Positions 10,836 through 22,703 are shown, counted from the first letter of the stretch. The stretch: 64,000 bases of DNA from Ceratobasidium sp. AG-K (GCA_037039685.1 JAWNGF010000004.1:3658001-3722000); one strand, 5' to 3'. The notes: generated from the sequence alone by a model not told the origin. A program made the numbers and translations.

Positions 10836-12172
10836 TCACGAACTCGCTCCCAAACCCGAATCGACAGCCTCCAACGGTGCATCCAACGGCACTGAATTGT
10901 CCACCGACCCTTCACTCATCGGCGCACCCTCGCGATCCCAACTCTCGGCCTCCTTGACCGCAGCCTTGCGCACCTTTTCGAGCACGCTCTCGCTCCACGT
11001 CCCGCGCTCTTTATCGATCCACTTGTGCACCGTTCCCCGATCGAGCGTCTTGAACGTCTCTTCACCTCCCGGCGCGAGCTTGGCCAACCGCACGATTTCG
11101 TGTGCCGATGAAAAGTTGGCCCGTAGTCCGGCGGCGTTGATGGTTGACCAACGCGAGGGGTGGAACCAGTTTGTTCGGACGGCACGTTGGCGTGGAGAGG
11201 TGGTGGGAGTTTCGGGTTGTTCGGATGCAGGTGCGGGGAGAGGAGGTGGGGGGAGCATGCTTGGAGCTTCGACCGGGACGTTGAACATTGGGTCCGGGGT
11301 GTATGGCATCATCGGAGGGGGCATCGCCGGGGGGTAGTGGACATTCGTAGGCGGAGCAGGTGCAGGCGCAGATTCTGCCGGAGTCTAGATCGCAATGTCA
11401 ATCATCGTCCAGTCGGATTGAGGGATCGTACCTCTCCCGTCTTGCCCGTTCTGATCTTTTTCAATGTTGATACATCGCGCAGGCCGTCCTTGGCCTCGGC
11501 GAGCTTTTTGCGCATCCGATAGGCTTGCACACGCAACCTCCCACGCTCCCGCTCACGCAACTCGGCCTCGGTATCTTTCACAGCCGCCTTGCGAGCAGTC
11601 GAAGGGCCAGCTCCAGCTCCATCGGCCTACAAGCCAGATCAGAAACGCCCAGATCGCAGCGATCAACCCACCTGCTCCGTAGCCGCAAACTTGATCTTTT
11701 TCAACGTCTCCTTGTCTCGCCTTCCAGCCTCGGCATCGGCGAGTTTGCGTTTCAACCTAAACCGCTGCACGCGCAACCGTCCTCGCTCGCGATCTTGTGC
11801 GCTCCGCTCGGCCTTGGCGGCGTTGATGATCGCCTCGGACGCTTGCGGCTGCGGTGCCGGCGGCGGTGGTTGCTGTAGCATAGGATCGAGTGAAACGTTA
11901 CTTGTACCAGGTGGCTCGGGTAACGGGGGTGGCGGCGGCATCGGAGGGCCAGTGTGCGGCGAGTAGTACTCGGGGTGGGGTGCATCGGGGCCGACGGTCG
12001 CATAGTATTGGGGTGCGTTCAGCTCGCTAAAAGCGCATCGGTGCATATCAAGGTAGTGTGGCAAGTTGCATTTAGTAAGTAACAAGCACGGTAAAAAATG
12101 CCAGGCGGAGCAAAATCGCACGTACTAGGAGACGGGTGGGCCTGGGGCCGACATGAGCTCCGATTGCTCCAT
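10836..12172 (-). CDS. Pro-rich protein with a duplicated basic exon and helix-turn-helix-like C-terminus
   Basis: Function unknown. Four exons: a short start (MEQSELMSAPGPPVSY), exon 2 at 11672-12026, exon 3 at 11432-11626 and exon 4 at 10836-11384, with introns of 45 and 47 nt between the last three. Exons 2 and 3 each encode the same basic helix: RERGRLRVQRFRLKRKLADA and RERGRLRVQAYRMRKKLAEA, each followed by TLKKI(K/R). The second repeat sits in a 195 nt exon with phase 0 at both ends, as expected for exon duplication. The basic helices resemble a bZIP basic region in composition but lack a leucine zipper. Exon 4 has Pro/Met-rich sequence and then a helix-turn-helix-like segment (SAHEIVRLAKLAPG, LDRGTVHKWIDKERG) that could bind DNA. 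Gene structure is well supported; function is inference. Confidence 0.75.
11432..11626 (-). repeat. Duplicated exon (second copy of the basic-helix repeat)
   Basis: A 195 nt phase 0-0 exon whose product repeats the end of the preceding exon (11672-12026): RERGRLRVQ, then a Lys/Arg-rich helix, then LKKI. The intervening intron is only 45 nt. Confidence 0.7.
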
Positions 12173-13725
12173 ATTTTGAAGAGTCGAGGATAAATAAATC
12201 TGAGAGGGTTTTAGTCTGGGCGATACAGATTACTTGTCCCAGTTGTCGTTACAAGTCCGGTGGTGAACGCTGCTGGTGACAGAGTCGAAGTTGAATTTGA
12301 AACGTGGCAAGTTGGTCAGCAAACATCAGAGGAAGCCGAGCACCGCCACATGCTGGGATCTGTTTGTCGTTCAAGCCTTGAGTTCGTCGATCATGTCCTT
12401 AAATAATTGAATTGCGGAGAGATGGGCGGCCCGATACGCTAATCCAGCCAATTGTACATTTGCATCTCGTAATGGTTGTTTGCTTGTTTTATAAAATATA
12501 ACCCCCCGATTTTAACGAACTACATGCGTACAGGGCGAGCGAGCGCGAACCCACTAGGTGACGTTGACGGGTTTTATCAGTCATGATGAGTACGGGCCTT
12601 GGAGCGGCGGTGAGCCCACCGAGTACAACTCAAGAGTTGCGATTCGCATGAGCCATCTGATCACTGGCGGTTGCGGATCCCGTGGTATCTGCTGGCAATA
12701 GAGCCGCACGAAATATTCTCTTACTATCTGCCATCTATTCTACAAAGGGCTATCAACCTTAGCAAACCAGGTCGCATATATTCATATCGATAAGAGACAT
12801 TGATTCGTACAGGGATAAAATGCAAGGCTAAAGTCATTCTGCTTTGCCAATAGGATCAGTCGCTATAACGGGTGTCAAGGATTGGACCTGTTAATATACT
12901 ACAGACAAAGCCTTTTTGACACGATCCAGAAACCTCTCCCGGACTTGGTAATCAGATTCCTCAAAGGCTACATCCTCACGAACCCGGCATATGCGGTCTT
13001 CGCTCGAGCCAAGAATGAGAATAAATGCAATTATTCCTTCCTCCTTCCATCCTGGCAATGGCCTGAGAAAGGATTGCGTGTTACGTAGTCCGATGCTACA
13101 GCAGGGAGGTTCCAGTACTCGTTGGTACGAGAGTGCCATTGTTGTGAATGTGTTCTGTTGACAGAGTTGGAATCATAGGGTTGCCCCGACGGTACGCTGG
13201 GTAAGCCCGAGGTAGTTGGTGAAACTCGAGCGCTCCCGGATGGTCCACATGTACGTAGTCGTGCGTGGGTGGGCCAATACTTGGGCTGTTACAACCCTGA
13301 ATGCGCTCGCCGACCACACAGGACAAATTATTGCCACGTATATGAGGACTTGTCGTTCAAACTGGAGTCGTAGCTGGGTGCTGTGGTAGGGCTATGGTGA
13401 AATCGGGTGGCAGGATTATTAGCATGCATAATCATTTTGGCACCACACGTATGGCTCAACAGCAGTGTGGCGGACGCTGAGAGCTCAATTTTAAACCAAA
13501 ATATATTACTCTTGGATTGCGTAGTAAGTGGGGTTTGGTGATTTTAATCATGTTTTTGTCATGATCGATCGGCCAGATCCCGCCAGTGCTAGTAGGTCTT
13601 GCCAAACAACAATCGGTCCAGGGCTCCGATCAAGTCGCATATATTCACATCTACATACACCAGATATCCTGATGGGAGTAGAGCCTTGAGACGAACCCGG
13701 CAACAACACCCAATCTTAGCCCATC
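12173..13725. other. Intergenic region with an unassigned minus-strand open stretch
   Basis: About 1.55 kb. Minus-strand open stretches at 12891-13139 and 13096-13326 look mildly protein-like (for example ESDYQVRERFLDRVKKAL before a stop), but I cannot join them in frame with good splice sites and recognise no family. GTCGCATATATTCA-type sequence appears near both 12772 and 13633. I call no gene here. Confidence 0.35.
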
Positions 13726-16700
13726 TCAGAATCCAAATGCACCCATATCAAACTCTGGAACCTTCACTTCATGCTTGGCCGCTTGCATCAGGCTTCCAAG
13801 ACCGGTTTTCCTTGGCTGGACGATTTCATTTTCTTCTGGCTTCTGGCTGCTTTCTTGGTGAGCCACGGCCAATGGAGGGGGCGTCAATACCTCGGGAACG
13901 GGTGATACAGTTCTAGTTGGTGGGAGCGCCGAGATATCCATGTCCATAATCAAGCTCTGTCTACGTGTGTGATGTCTTGGGCGTGGTTGTATTTCGCCTC
14001 TGCGAGACAAGGTAGGAGATGTTGGGGACTGTTCGGACGCAGTTGAAACATTCGAGTTCCGCCGCACGGCACCTTGCGTTGGAAGCGTTGGTCGGTCGAA
14101 GGACCATGATGTAGTTATAGCGAGTGCCAGGGGGTGGCAACCTGTATAGCTAGTGGTGAATCGCTTGAGGGCAAGGGATTGAACGAATACATACCCATGC
14201 GACGGAACACACGCGCCATCTGTAGCACAAAGTTGAACTCGGTGCGACCGGATATTTCGCTGACACCTTTAACCGTTTGGAGTGACTTGGATTTGAGCTG
14301 GGCGAACAATAACGCAAGACTTGGGTCGTCAAAATGAGGGTTGCCGATCTCTTCGACGGTGAAAACATCTTTCAACGACACTGCTAGTTGCCCTAGCGGT
14401 GTCTTCATGACAGGAATTAGGTCACAAAATGAATCGTCCGGAGGCAACATAATGTACCTACCAGTAGGATTCTGACCGCCAGGTCTCGACGTCCTAACAT
14501 CCAAAATGCCCAATTCCCCAACCATCGGTTCCCTTCCTTGAACGCGAGGGGGACCACGACCTTGGTCAGAATTCCACAAAGTACTGGGCCTGAATCGCCT
14601 TCCACGACCCGAGCCAAGGCAATCGCCAACTGAAAATCGTTCAATTGCTTCAGACAAACATTCACAGCGTCTTGAAGACTTCCGCCAAGCATAAAAAAAG
14701 CCGCAGCAAATTCTAGTGACCTGTGAGTACCGCGCGTTCTAATTTAATCAGGTACGAAGCTCACCAAAACGTTGTTTACTCAAAAGTGCAAACGCGTTCT
14801 TAAGAGCTGCGGTACGCCAACGAGCTTCTGTAAAATCATTCGACAAAAACTTGACCATGGACGCATAATCCTTATGCCAAGCAGCTTGACGCCAAAGTCC
14901 ATGAACGAGCTTGACCTTTCCGAGTGCGAAGTAAAAGAGTGAGCACGAAACTGGGTCCCGCTCGGAAACCAAGTACTGGTTCCGGGCCAATACCTCCATT
15001 TGATTCTTCTGCGTATAGTTTAAGCATCATAATAATCGAGACAAGCTATTCACTCACCAGCTCCTCTGACGAACGAGTCCAAAGGAATACTCCCAGAGCT
15101 TTGGCATCTGCCCAAGTCATCCTTCCGCCGCATGCCTCCGTCGATGCCCCCATCATAATCTGCTGGCTCTCACTGTGGAATGCCCAGACGATATCTCGGT
15201 AGCGTAGTCGGTCCCGTTTCCCTGCCCGGGAGCCCAGCGAGCCATTATGCTTTGTGGCGGAGTCGGGTGATTCCAAACGTTTGTTTAAAGTATAAAAAGA
15301 TCGGATTGATATCAGGTATCGTAAACCGTTTGCGTCAAGTGCCCGCCTTTGTTCGTCGATCTACGAGGTCAAACGTTTCAACGGTTAAGATACAGGGAAT
15401 CGTCAAGGCACACGGACCTCAAGAGTCGTCTGAATCATTACAATAAGATGAGCCTGTTCCGTTTCCGATAAATGAGGGAGCCGTTGCTGTTCAAGTTTCC
15501 CCAGTAACCGTTCAACGAGTTTTCGAGAGAAAGAGTTGGGGTCATCACTACCGATAGGCATAAGTTGGGGCAAGGGTGTACAGTCGCAAGCTTACTCGTC
15601 GGGTGCATTTGACCAGCTAACCACGGAGTCCTAGCGTCCCCAATCAGGCCTGATGGTTTTATTTGTCTTTGAGAAATACTCACATAGGAGCTATGTCCAC
15701 CGAGAAACTGCCAAGGAGATAGCCGTGTGAAATACAATGATTCACTACCTGCGGCTTCCGCTGCATCGAAGCTGGCCGCTAGTCTAACAATGATTTCCTT
15801 TACCAACTCGATCTTCCCTACGGAATTTAGCTACATCAGTGCCGTTCAAATAACAGGATATGAAGTAAAATACCCCAAAGTAAACACTGCAGCAGCATTT
15901 GGGGATGGTGGTCCTCCAATGCCCCGTTTCGAGATGCTACAATCTCAAAAATATTCCCGGATTGCTGACTGTCCGAGTTGGTGCTTGACGACGATGTTCG
16001 CTCAAATATGTCGTAAAAGAACATTTGGTGTCCGGCGCCAACGAGTAGCGCACCTCCTGCCAACCAAATTGAGTCTGAAATGTGGTAAGGGGTCAAACTT
16101 CCTCATGAATGTAAGCATCAAGCATTGCAAGGGCGAGCAATGGCGCTTACTGTGTAATTTCTATCCTCCCAAATTCTACCCAGGAAATTTCGTCGTCAAA
16201 ATACGTAAGACGTTGCTGGCAAAATAGTAGAACATGCTGGCAAAATCCAATCGCCAGGATGGATTGTGATTGCGGGGCAACTGTAGACGTCCAGTCAAGG
16301 TCCATAATTGGTTCGCTTTGCACGCAAGATAAGCATAATTCGAGCAGAATGAGTACCATGCTGCGGACACACTTACTCGAATGTACGAGTGCACTCCAAC
16401 CCAGAAGAGAACTCTGATTCTTTGTGGTCCCATATTGTTATCTCCTCCTTGCCGTCTTCGACCCTAGCCACTAACCAAATTGCAGGCATATAAGCATATG
16501 TCCAACAGCTCCTTCGATTACGCACCCAGGGCGGACTTCTTGGCAGTGCTGCACTTGGCGAACTTGATACTCGACTTTTGAGTGTGGACTTGGCCAGTTG
16601 CGCGCCATTCGCCATCCGAGGTGATGAACCAAAAAGCTAAAACTCCTGCCGGGGATATAGTGAGTAAAGAGTCATGCGTCCCCTGTACTTCCTCAGGGGT

Positions 16701-18804
16701 AAATGACCATCCCATTGGATCCACAGGAAGGATAAATGCGGGGACCTCTCCAGCGGTTAACGAGGGAAAGGTCGTGGGGCCCAAGAAAGTGACCCTCAGC
16801 TCCGAGCTGGGAGACGGTAGTATGCAATATATTTGGATTATCGAGCGATCGTTAGTAATCGCTAAGATAGAGGCTCGAGTGTGGGAATCTTTGAGGACGA
16901 TGAGTGAATCGACATTGGAGATCTCCAAAGAGTGGGTGCTCTCGCTAGGAAGGTGGTATAATGTCAATTTCTGATCATTTGTTTCGTAGGAGGCCACCAT
17001 GCGACCTGTCCTAATGAGATTATTGCCCGTACACCCCATAGACTCTTGTTACGCACCTTCATTAAAAACAACCGAGATATTTCCCGATGGCCACCGTCCC
17101 ATCCGCACGATGCCTTTGCTGGGGTGTCGTCTCCACACTTCTCCGCCACCGGTCTCATAACACGCAGCAAGAGCAATTCCTGATGCTGTTCGCACAAAAT
17201 ATCGGATAGGCTTCAAGCTTCCACGCCCTGCGTGACTTAGTGAACTGCTACGAGCTCCATCCACTTGGGCATCGAAGAAGGAAAGGGGCGATATAGTGTA
17301 TGCTTGTAATTGGGGCCCCGTAAGGATGAATGTACTGGAGGATGAATGTTCATGATGAAAGGAAAAGAGCCGAGTACCGATTTCCAAGGTTTGTGCGGGG
17401 GAATGCAATGTAGCAAATTGATGGAGGAGAGTTGGTGGACGGCGATCAATATTCTGGGTAGCATCATCGGTTAGAAGTTAAAACAAGCACAGAACTAGCA
17501 AGTACCGTGATTGCCCGGACAACTACCGACCCTTCGTGAGTTACTACAGCAAACAGATCCCAACCTTCGTCGACGATGCATCGCAAACGAGTTCGCCGGG
17601 CGCTCTCCTCTTCCATCTGCTCTGCTGTACCTTGGATTGGGTGTTCGAAATATTTATTCAACGCCGTTGCAACTGCTTCTCGGTCCAGCCAGCATATTCT
17701 GGAGGCGATCCCAATGCTTTGGGGCACACCAAAGGAATGCAAATCAAGGGACGCATGAAGCTGCAAGTGGTCGGGTGAGTCTAGCACTGGCATGAAAACC
17801 CGAATAGTTGTGTCTTCCGTAACGGTGTATAGGACGAGATCGGAACTATTGTTGCCGTCTACTTCATTGAGCATGGACGTCATTGTCAAGTTGTGTTGGC
17901 TGCTTACGGATTAGAACTTGGAGGGCTACGCCAACACATGTCCCAAAGCGGACGCAAATGGGATATGCTTTGAAGTCGCCGTTGGCTCTCAAGAGAGTAG
18001 ATATGCACCACACGATTGCCCTTGAAATCCTTAGGCTGGCTACACCACAGCATGGGGTATTGTACGTACCTTGGATATGCATGATACCCTCGTTAGTCCC
18101 GGGGAGATCTGGATTTTGGAACACAACGCTAGCCTAAGGGAGACATGAGTTCATCATAGGAGGGGAGGTTCGATTTTCTTACTTGAAGCTACGTATTAAT
18201 GACCACGTAGGTAGATCTTGTTCTAAGTTGAGCTTGTAAATGCTAATTTCGCTATGGCTGGCTATGGCTAGCACTCCTGTAACGAATGGTGAGTCTTCGC
18301 AGTTGTTGACTACGGCAAGGGTTATAAACCTTTGCGAGCGACCAGAAAGTTCACCCGGGATCCGTAGGTGAGCGTTGAGTGAAGCCGAAATAAATTTCGA
18401 TTTCGGAAAGACGAAGAAGGCGCCCAAACTCCAACCCTAGTACCCACAGACCCGAAGAGCTACAATTACCAGATTCATCCTACTGGATTCCAGAAAGCGG
18501 TCTGAGAAACTTACAAGATTCAATTCCTGGTCCGAGGCAACACAATTCACCGGGCAGCCGAGGTCCTCGGTACGCGTTACCACGTCTTCTACACCAACGG
18601 ACTGGAGAAATCGCAGCGATTTCGCTTCCAGCACATTGATCACGTTGAATGATGGGTATGCCTGGCCAAATAGTTACACCACCCATATCTTATAGTGAGA
18701 ATCTAACTCACGAGTACCAGTTTTCCATCCCTAGGAAGTATCAGAAGCGCAGAAGTGGTCGAACGTTCATATTGACCAGGCAGCGAATGACACAGGTCCA
18801 GCAT
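13726..18804 (-). CDS. rav1: RAVE complex subunit Rav1 (V-ATPase assembly regulator, rabconnectin-3/DmX-like)
   Basis: Rav1 is the large WD-repeat subunit of RAVE, which reassembles the V-ATPase V1 and Vo sectors at the vacuole and endosomes. Many exons give a protein of roughly 1,300 residues, near yeast Rav1. The start MLDLCHSLPGQYERSTT leads through a 5' intron to AYPSFNVINVLEAKSLRFLQ. The propeller part includes DLVLYTVTEDTTIRVFMPVL. The conserved Rav1p C-terminal domain is clear: LFYFALGKVKLVHGLWRQAA, WRTAALKNAFALLSKQRF, AFFMLGGSLQDAVNVCLKQL and IGNPHFDDPSLALLF. The extreme C-terminus is Pro/Ser-rich. Some internal exon borders, for example near 17890, need non-standard donors and are uncertain. 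The family assignment is firm because of the C-terminal domain. Confidence 0.9.
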
Positions 18805-20452
18805 CAAGACGTAAAGCTAGAAATGTCCAATCTGCTTTTAATATATCAGAAAATAACCAAAGCGGCACGAGGTCCAAAGTTCTTCGCAAGCAAATCCCAA
18901 TCAGCCTTCCTGTCTTGCGATGACCGAGGTGACCAAAGGTCCTGAATTCGAAAATCAACCATCCATCACAGGCCAAACAACTGCAAATACGACCCCGCCA
19001 GACAGTCTGAAATTGAGAATTCACACATAAAGGTCTGTGTGGGTAAGCAGGGAGAAAAAATAAGTGGTACTCAGGATCCTAGTAGTCACTAAAGATTAAC
19101 CAACATTAGTAATCAATTGCTAAATGCATCGGCAACCTTTGCAATCCTCCCAGCCCCCTCCAGGAGCCACGGGAGGGACAGGAGAGAATATCGTCGTTTC
19201 AGGGCACGGCAGGAGTGGTTTGGGAGTAGATCTGGTAGTTTCAAAATGTATTTACCTTTCAGAATTTGATATAAATGGCTATCTGGTTCTTCTACCGGCC
19301 GATGCTGCGCAGGTGGTCTCATTGTATCTAAATGCTATATATTACGCCCGAGTGAGGGATTGTACAACCTGTAAAGTTTGCCGATGCTGGAAACCATACA
19401 TACAAGCAGGAAAACACCCAAATACACTGAACCACCATATAGATAAAAGGGGGTCATGATTCCTGGAACAAAAGGGATGCCTAAATCCCAAAAGCTCAAC
19501 ATTAGTTAATGTTGTTTAGAGCGCATTGCATCATAATAATGGCGTTGAGAGCGTTTGCAACAATTTGATCCTCATGAATACCATCATCTATTTATGTTGT
19601 AAGCGGCGCAGGCGGGCATAAGGATTGATCTCTAACTACAAAAAAATTCCGCACGCGTCACATGACTACATGCGCACAGCCACAGATGTAAATTCAACAA
19701 TTTAATGGTATTTTCCTCCTGGGAATGGAGATGTCGATGGAGGGCTCCCGAGTCCTCCTGAGTCCTCCTAAGGAGCACGTGACTTCTCGCAAGGACCTGG
19801 AGAGAGAAACGGCAAATTAAGGATAGAAGTTTTGGGACCTCTGAGACGCAGCGTGCAGAGCTCTTGTAGCTGTCCATTTTCTTGCTGTCGGGGGAGGATG
19901 GCGACGTGCGGTCGGGTCGAGGCGATTGACACGTACATGACGAGCGCGCTAGTTCGCCCTTGGTACGTCATTCCGATGATCATCAGGGCTTCCTTGATGT
20001 TTGCCTCCACTCACTCCAAGGCAGCCGTCCGCACCTTGGTAGGGATGGCGCGTACCGTGAACCCCTGGATTTCCTCGACACTCGATTTCGATCAATCACC
20101 TTCGATCAACCACCTCAGATCCACACTTCAGGGCCGTTGGACTGGACAACTCACACTGAAAACAGGCTCGTTATATTTGGTGAACCCCTAGAATCTGTGT
20201 TTTCTTTGTTTACAGCTCCTAAACTTAGTACTCTGTCCAACCACGTTATAGACCCGATTGGTGCCCACGGGAATGTATGTGTACAAACGAATATCCTAGC
20301 TCCCAACAAACCAACGTGCATGACTGAAACAATACCATTCATCAAGTACCGATGGGCCTGCAGTTACATTCACATCCACCAGTCAGGCTCTTGCACTGGT
20401 AATGTAATGCACTGTGTGAGCTTTCTATTCGAATTGGTTAGACGACACGGAA
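18805..20452. other. Intergenic region with a possible gene relic
   Basis: About 1.65 kb. The only protein-like part is on the minus strand at about 19768-20085, listed separately. An imperfect palindrome, CAACATTAGTTAATGTTG, lies near 19498, with ACATTAGTAATC near 19103; I do not think this is enough to call a transposon. Confidence 0.4.
19768..20085 (-). pseudogene. Unidentified coding relic with an in-frame TGA
   Basis: The minus strand encodes EIQGFTVRAIPTKVRTAALE, a TGA, then VEANIKEALMIIGMTYQGR and continues open to a stop at 19768. Both sides of the TGA are in the same frame and read like one protein. A GTGAGT starts at the last codon, but no acceptor at a normal intron distance restores the frame. 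I do not recognise the family. It may be a broken gene or chance. Confidence 0.25.
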
Positions 20453-20720
20453 CTAGCTAACCTTGCTCTGATTACAAATAAGGTTGTTCTCTGTGTGATG
20501 TGTGAGCGGTTTGTTTCGTCGCTTATCGTCAATGTCGAGGGAGCTTACGAGCGCATTTTTGCAAATCACAGCAATAGATTATGCAGTCACTCTGCGTGCA
20601 GTCGGGCGGAGGACGTCGTGCAATGAGATTGTTCACATCACTGTTGCCCATTGGCCGTGGAGAGGCTGCAGCCAGCAGGCCGTACAACAAGGTAATCAAT
20701 GGAAGAGATGCCAGATGCAT
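20453..20720 (-). CDS. Small secreted cysteine-rich protein, knottin-like (copy 1)
   Basis: A 69-residue predicted secreted protein. The N-terminus MHLASLPLITLLYGLLAAAS is a good signal peptide, followed by PRPMG and a dibasic ARR near residue 36 that could be a Kex2-type processing site. The mature part has six cysteines spaced C-X4-C-X3-CC-X4-C-X6-C, the C-C-CC-C-C order of inhibitor cystine knots. One phase-1 intron of 58 nt (donor GTAAGC, acceptor CACACAG) lies just after the fifth cysteine, and the second exon supplies the sixth cysteine and the end NQSKVS. The gene at 21536-21812 is a diverged tandem copy with the same layout and intron length. The role is unknown; secreted proteins of this type act as effectors or antimicrobial peptides in other organisms. 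Confidence 0.75.
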
Positions 20721-21535
20721 GGAGGAGTGAGGTGGGGAGCGGACTAAGTGGGGCTTTCCAACTCGCGCAAGTTATACATCCCACTCCTTTGTATCGAGCC
20801 ACCTCGTGTTAGCCGCTCAGCTCCATACTGTCCTTATGACCTAGGTAGAGCTTCTCCCACGACGAAAATAACCTTTTGCTGGTCGAGGGCGCTTCCGAGC
20901 CGACCTTGTAGCCTCTCATCGGACCAATGAGCTCCAGCTAGGAACGTCTTGGGCGAGAAGCGCAAACATCAATCCTAAACAAGGCTTCGAGGTATCGTCT
21001 CCCAGTCAGCTTCTATTGGTTTCCTGCAACAAGCCTTTTGATGGATTGCATACAGCATGAGAATTGCTCCCATATTAGCTCGGAGCTTTCCGCAGGATCA
21101 TGCGGGTGCCCTGTATCACCGAAACGCTACTAACATCGATGTAATATTGGAGATTTTCGGCCCAAAACAGCCAGAGAGTTTTTGCATCCCCTAGAAATTC
21201 GTTCGATCACCTGACGAACATCATGCTGCGTCTGGATGCAGAGTCCGCACCCATAGCACCAAATAACCCTCGCTAAACGTAGGCCTGGCACAGCACTTTC
21301 GCACTTTCAATCTCGCACTCTTCCGCTCCTATGGTAATCAGAACACCCGGGACCTTTATCAATTTACACTTTGATTCTTATACACAGTCGCAAGAATCCG
21401 GATACAAACTACCTAGTTCTTAGGTCCTGTACCAATGGGCCAGCAAGCGCATTTACAGTCAGCGCTCACTTCATCGCACTAGCCAAGTCAAGCAACACTG
21501 TCAGCATTTGCTCAAGCGTTCAAACAACAAAGGAA
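20721..21535. other. Intergenic region between the two small secreted protein genes
   Basis: About 815 bases. The 300-400 bases upstream of copy 1 resemble the region upstream of copy 2, including GTCGAGGGCGCT, so the duplicated unit covers promoter as well as gene. I see no other gene. Confidence 0.5.
20882..20893. promoter_or_regulatory. Shared upstream element GTCGAGGGCGCT, copy 1
   Basis: GTCGAGGGCGCT lies about 160 bases upstream of the copy 1 start, with similar flanks (CTTTTGCTG before it, CCGAC soon after). The same 12-mer sits about 180 bases upstream of copy 2. It may be a kept regulatory site or simply a remnant of the duplication. Confidence 0.35.
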
Positions 21536-21812
21536 TTAACTAACATAGCTATAGCGGCAGGATAGGTTGTTGGCTGCTCGGTTTGTAAGAATCAAATTTC
21601 ACCATGCGTAGTCGATATTCCAGTAGCTCACCAATACAGTTGCGTCGTTTACAGCACCAATTTGCGCAGCTGCCAGTAGTCCCTGTGCATGCATTCGTGT
21701 CGAGAGGGCCTCGTGCAGCAAGACTTTCTGAGTCGTCTCCCATTGGCCGCGGAGATGCCGCAGCAGGGACACTGCACAACAAGGCTATTAGCGGAATAAA
21801 TGTGAATTTCAT
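21536..21812 (-). CDS. Small secreted cysteine-rich protein, knottin-like (copy 2)
   Basis: A 72-residue predicted secreted protein, tandem paralog of the gene at 20453-20720. The signal peptide MKFTFIPLIALLCSVPAAAS is followed by the shared PRPMG and LAAR. Six mature cysteines are spaced C-X6-C-X3-CC-X4-C-X6-C. The intron is 58 nt, the same length and phase as in copy 1 (donor GTGAGC, acceptor CCGAGCAG). Splicing there gives the end CIANNLSCRYSYVS, which aligns with CAQNNLICNQSKVS of copy 1; the alternative acceptor ten codons later would lose the last cysteine. Outside the signal, the PRPMG and the cysteine frame, the two proteins differ greatly, which suggests an old duplication or fast change. 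Role unknown. Confidence 0.75.
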
Positions 21813-22703
21813 GGGAAAGTAGGACCGGTGAGAGGCTTGAATGAAGCTGGGTCAGCCCCTGTGAGGTTTATATCCATTTGTTCCTTTGCCTAGAATCGCT
21901 CTTCGTTTGCCGCCCAGTTTCAACCAATCGATCCACTGGCATATGACCTTCATAGGGCGTTTTTGCCTCATGAAAACAAACTTTTCTTCGTCGAGGGCGC
22001 TCGCTAACCGACTATTTGACTCACTATTGTGACAGCAAACTTAGCCCAGGAACATTTTGAGCGCGCGCTAGCTGCGAGCAGGAACATCAACTGCTCGACT
22101 GAGCGTTGGAAGCTGGGCAGCTTCAATAACCCCTGTGGCGGATCACCTGAGCGATCGCATATAGTATGGCGATTGCTTCCCGATAGAATCCGAGCGTTCT
22201 GTAATGCAATTGTATTGCTTCATATGGTTGATCCTCTGCCAGCATCAACAGAGTAAATAGTGATGATTCACAGTGCATCAGTTAAACTATGTTATCATCA
22301 ACCAGCGAGTCGCGGCAACAAGGGCTAAACAAGTGATCTCGGGTCGAAAGGGTACGCATACAGGAGCATAATACAGGGACAACTCAGATTTATTCACATC
22401 TACAAAATATCCATATCGAACAGAAAGCTCGAGAAAACGAACGAACGACAGTGTATTACACAGAAAAGTAGACGAGAACCAAATGTTCCAGATGATAAAT
22501 AGCCAGCTGTTCTGGGCAGGCAAAATGGAGGGAAGAATAGCGTCACAGGGGGGGCGGATAGTGTGACAAGTTGAGTGAAAGAGAACAGAGGAAGTACTGT
22601 CCAAAAATCCGGTGGGGTACAGTCACAACAGTTGAGATAATATCCGGGGTATGCCTCCGTGTATCTTTACATTGAATATCCTGGTACAAACAGGTACAGT
22701 TGA
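21813..22703. other. Intergenic region upstream of the small secreted pair
   Basis: About 890 bases. The first 400 resemble the region upstream of copy 1. I see no gene in the rest. Confidence 0.45.
21990..22001. promoter_or_regulatory. Shared upstream element GTCGAGGGCGCT, copy 2
   Basis: Same 12-mer as at 20882-20893, about 180 bases upstream of the copy 2 start, preceded by AAACTTTTCTTC. Confidence 0.35.

Noticed and set aside
18767..19024. Minus-strand open frame that could extend Rav1 upstream
   Set aside because: Another frame gives MLDLCHSLPGQYERSTT leading by a good intron into Rav1, so the longer frame is a shadow or 5' untranslated sequence.
19098..19513. MITE with ACATTA-type terminal repeats
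   Set aside because: The matching ends are only about seven bases and no target-site duplication is visible.
21549..21590. Reading the second secreted protein straight through to the stop at 21549
   Set aside because: The read-through part lacks the sixth cysteine and does not match copy 1; the spliced form does.
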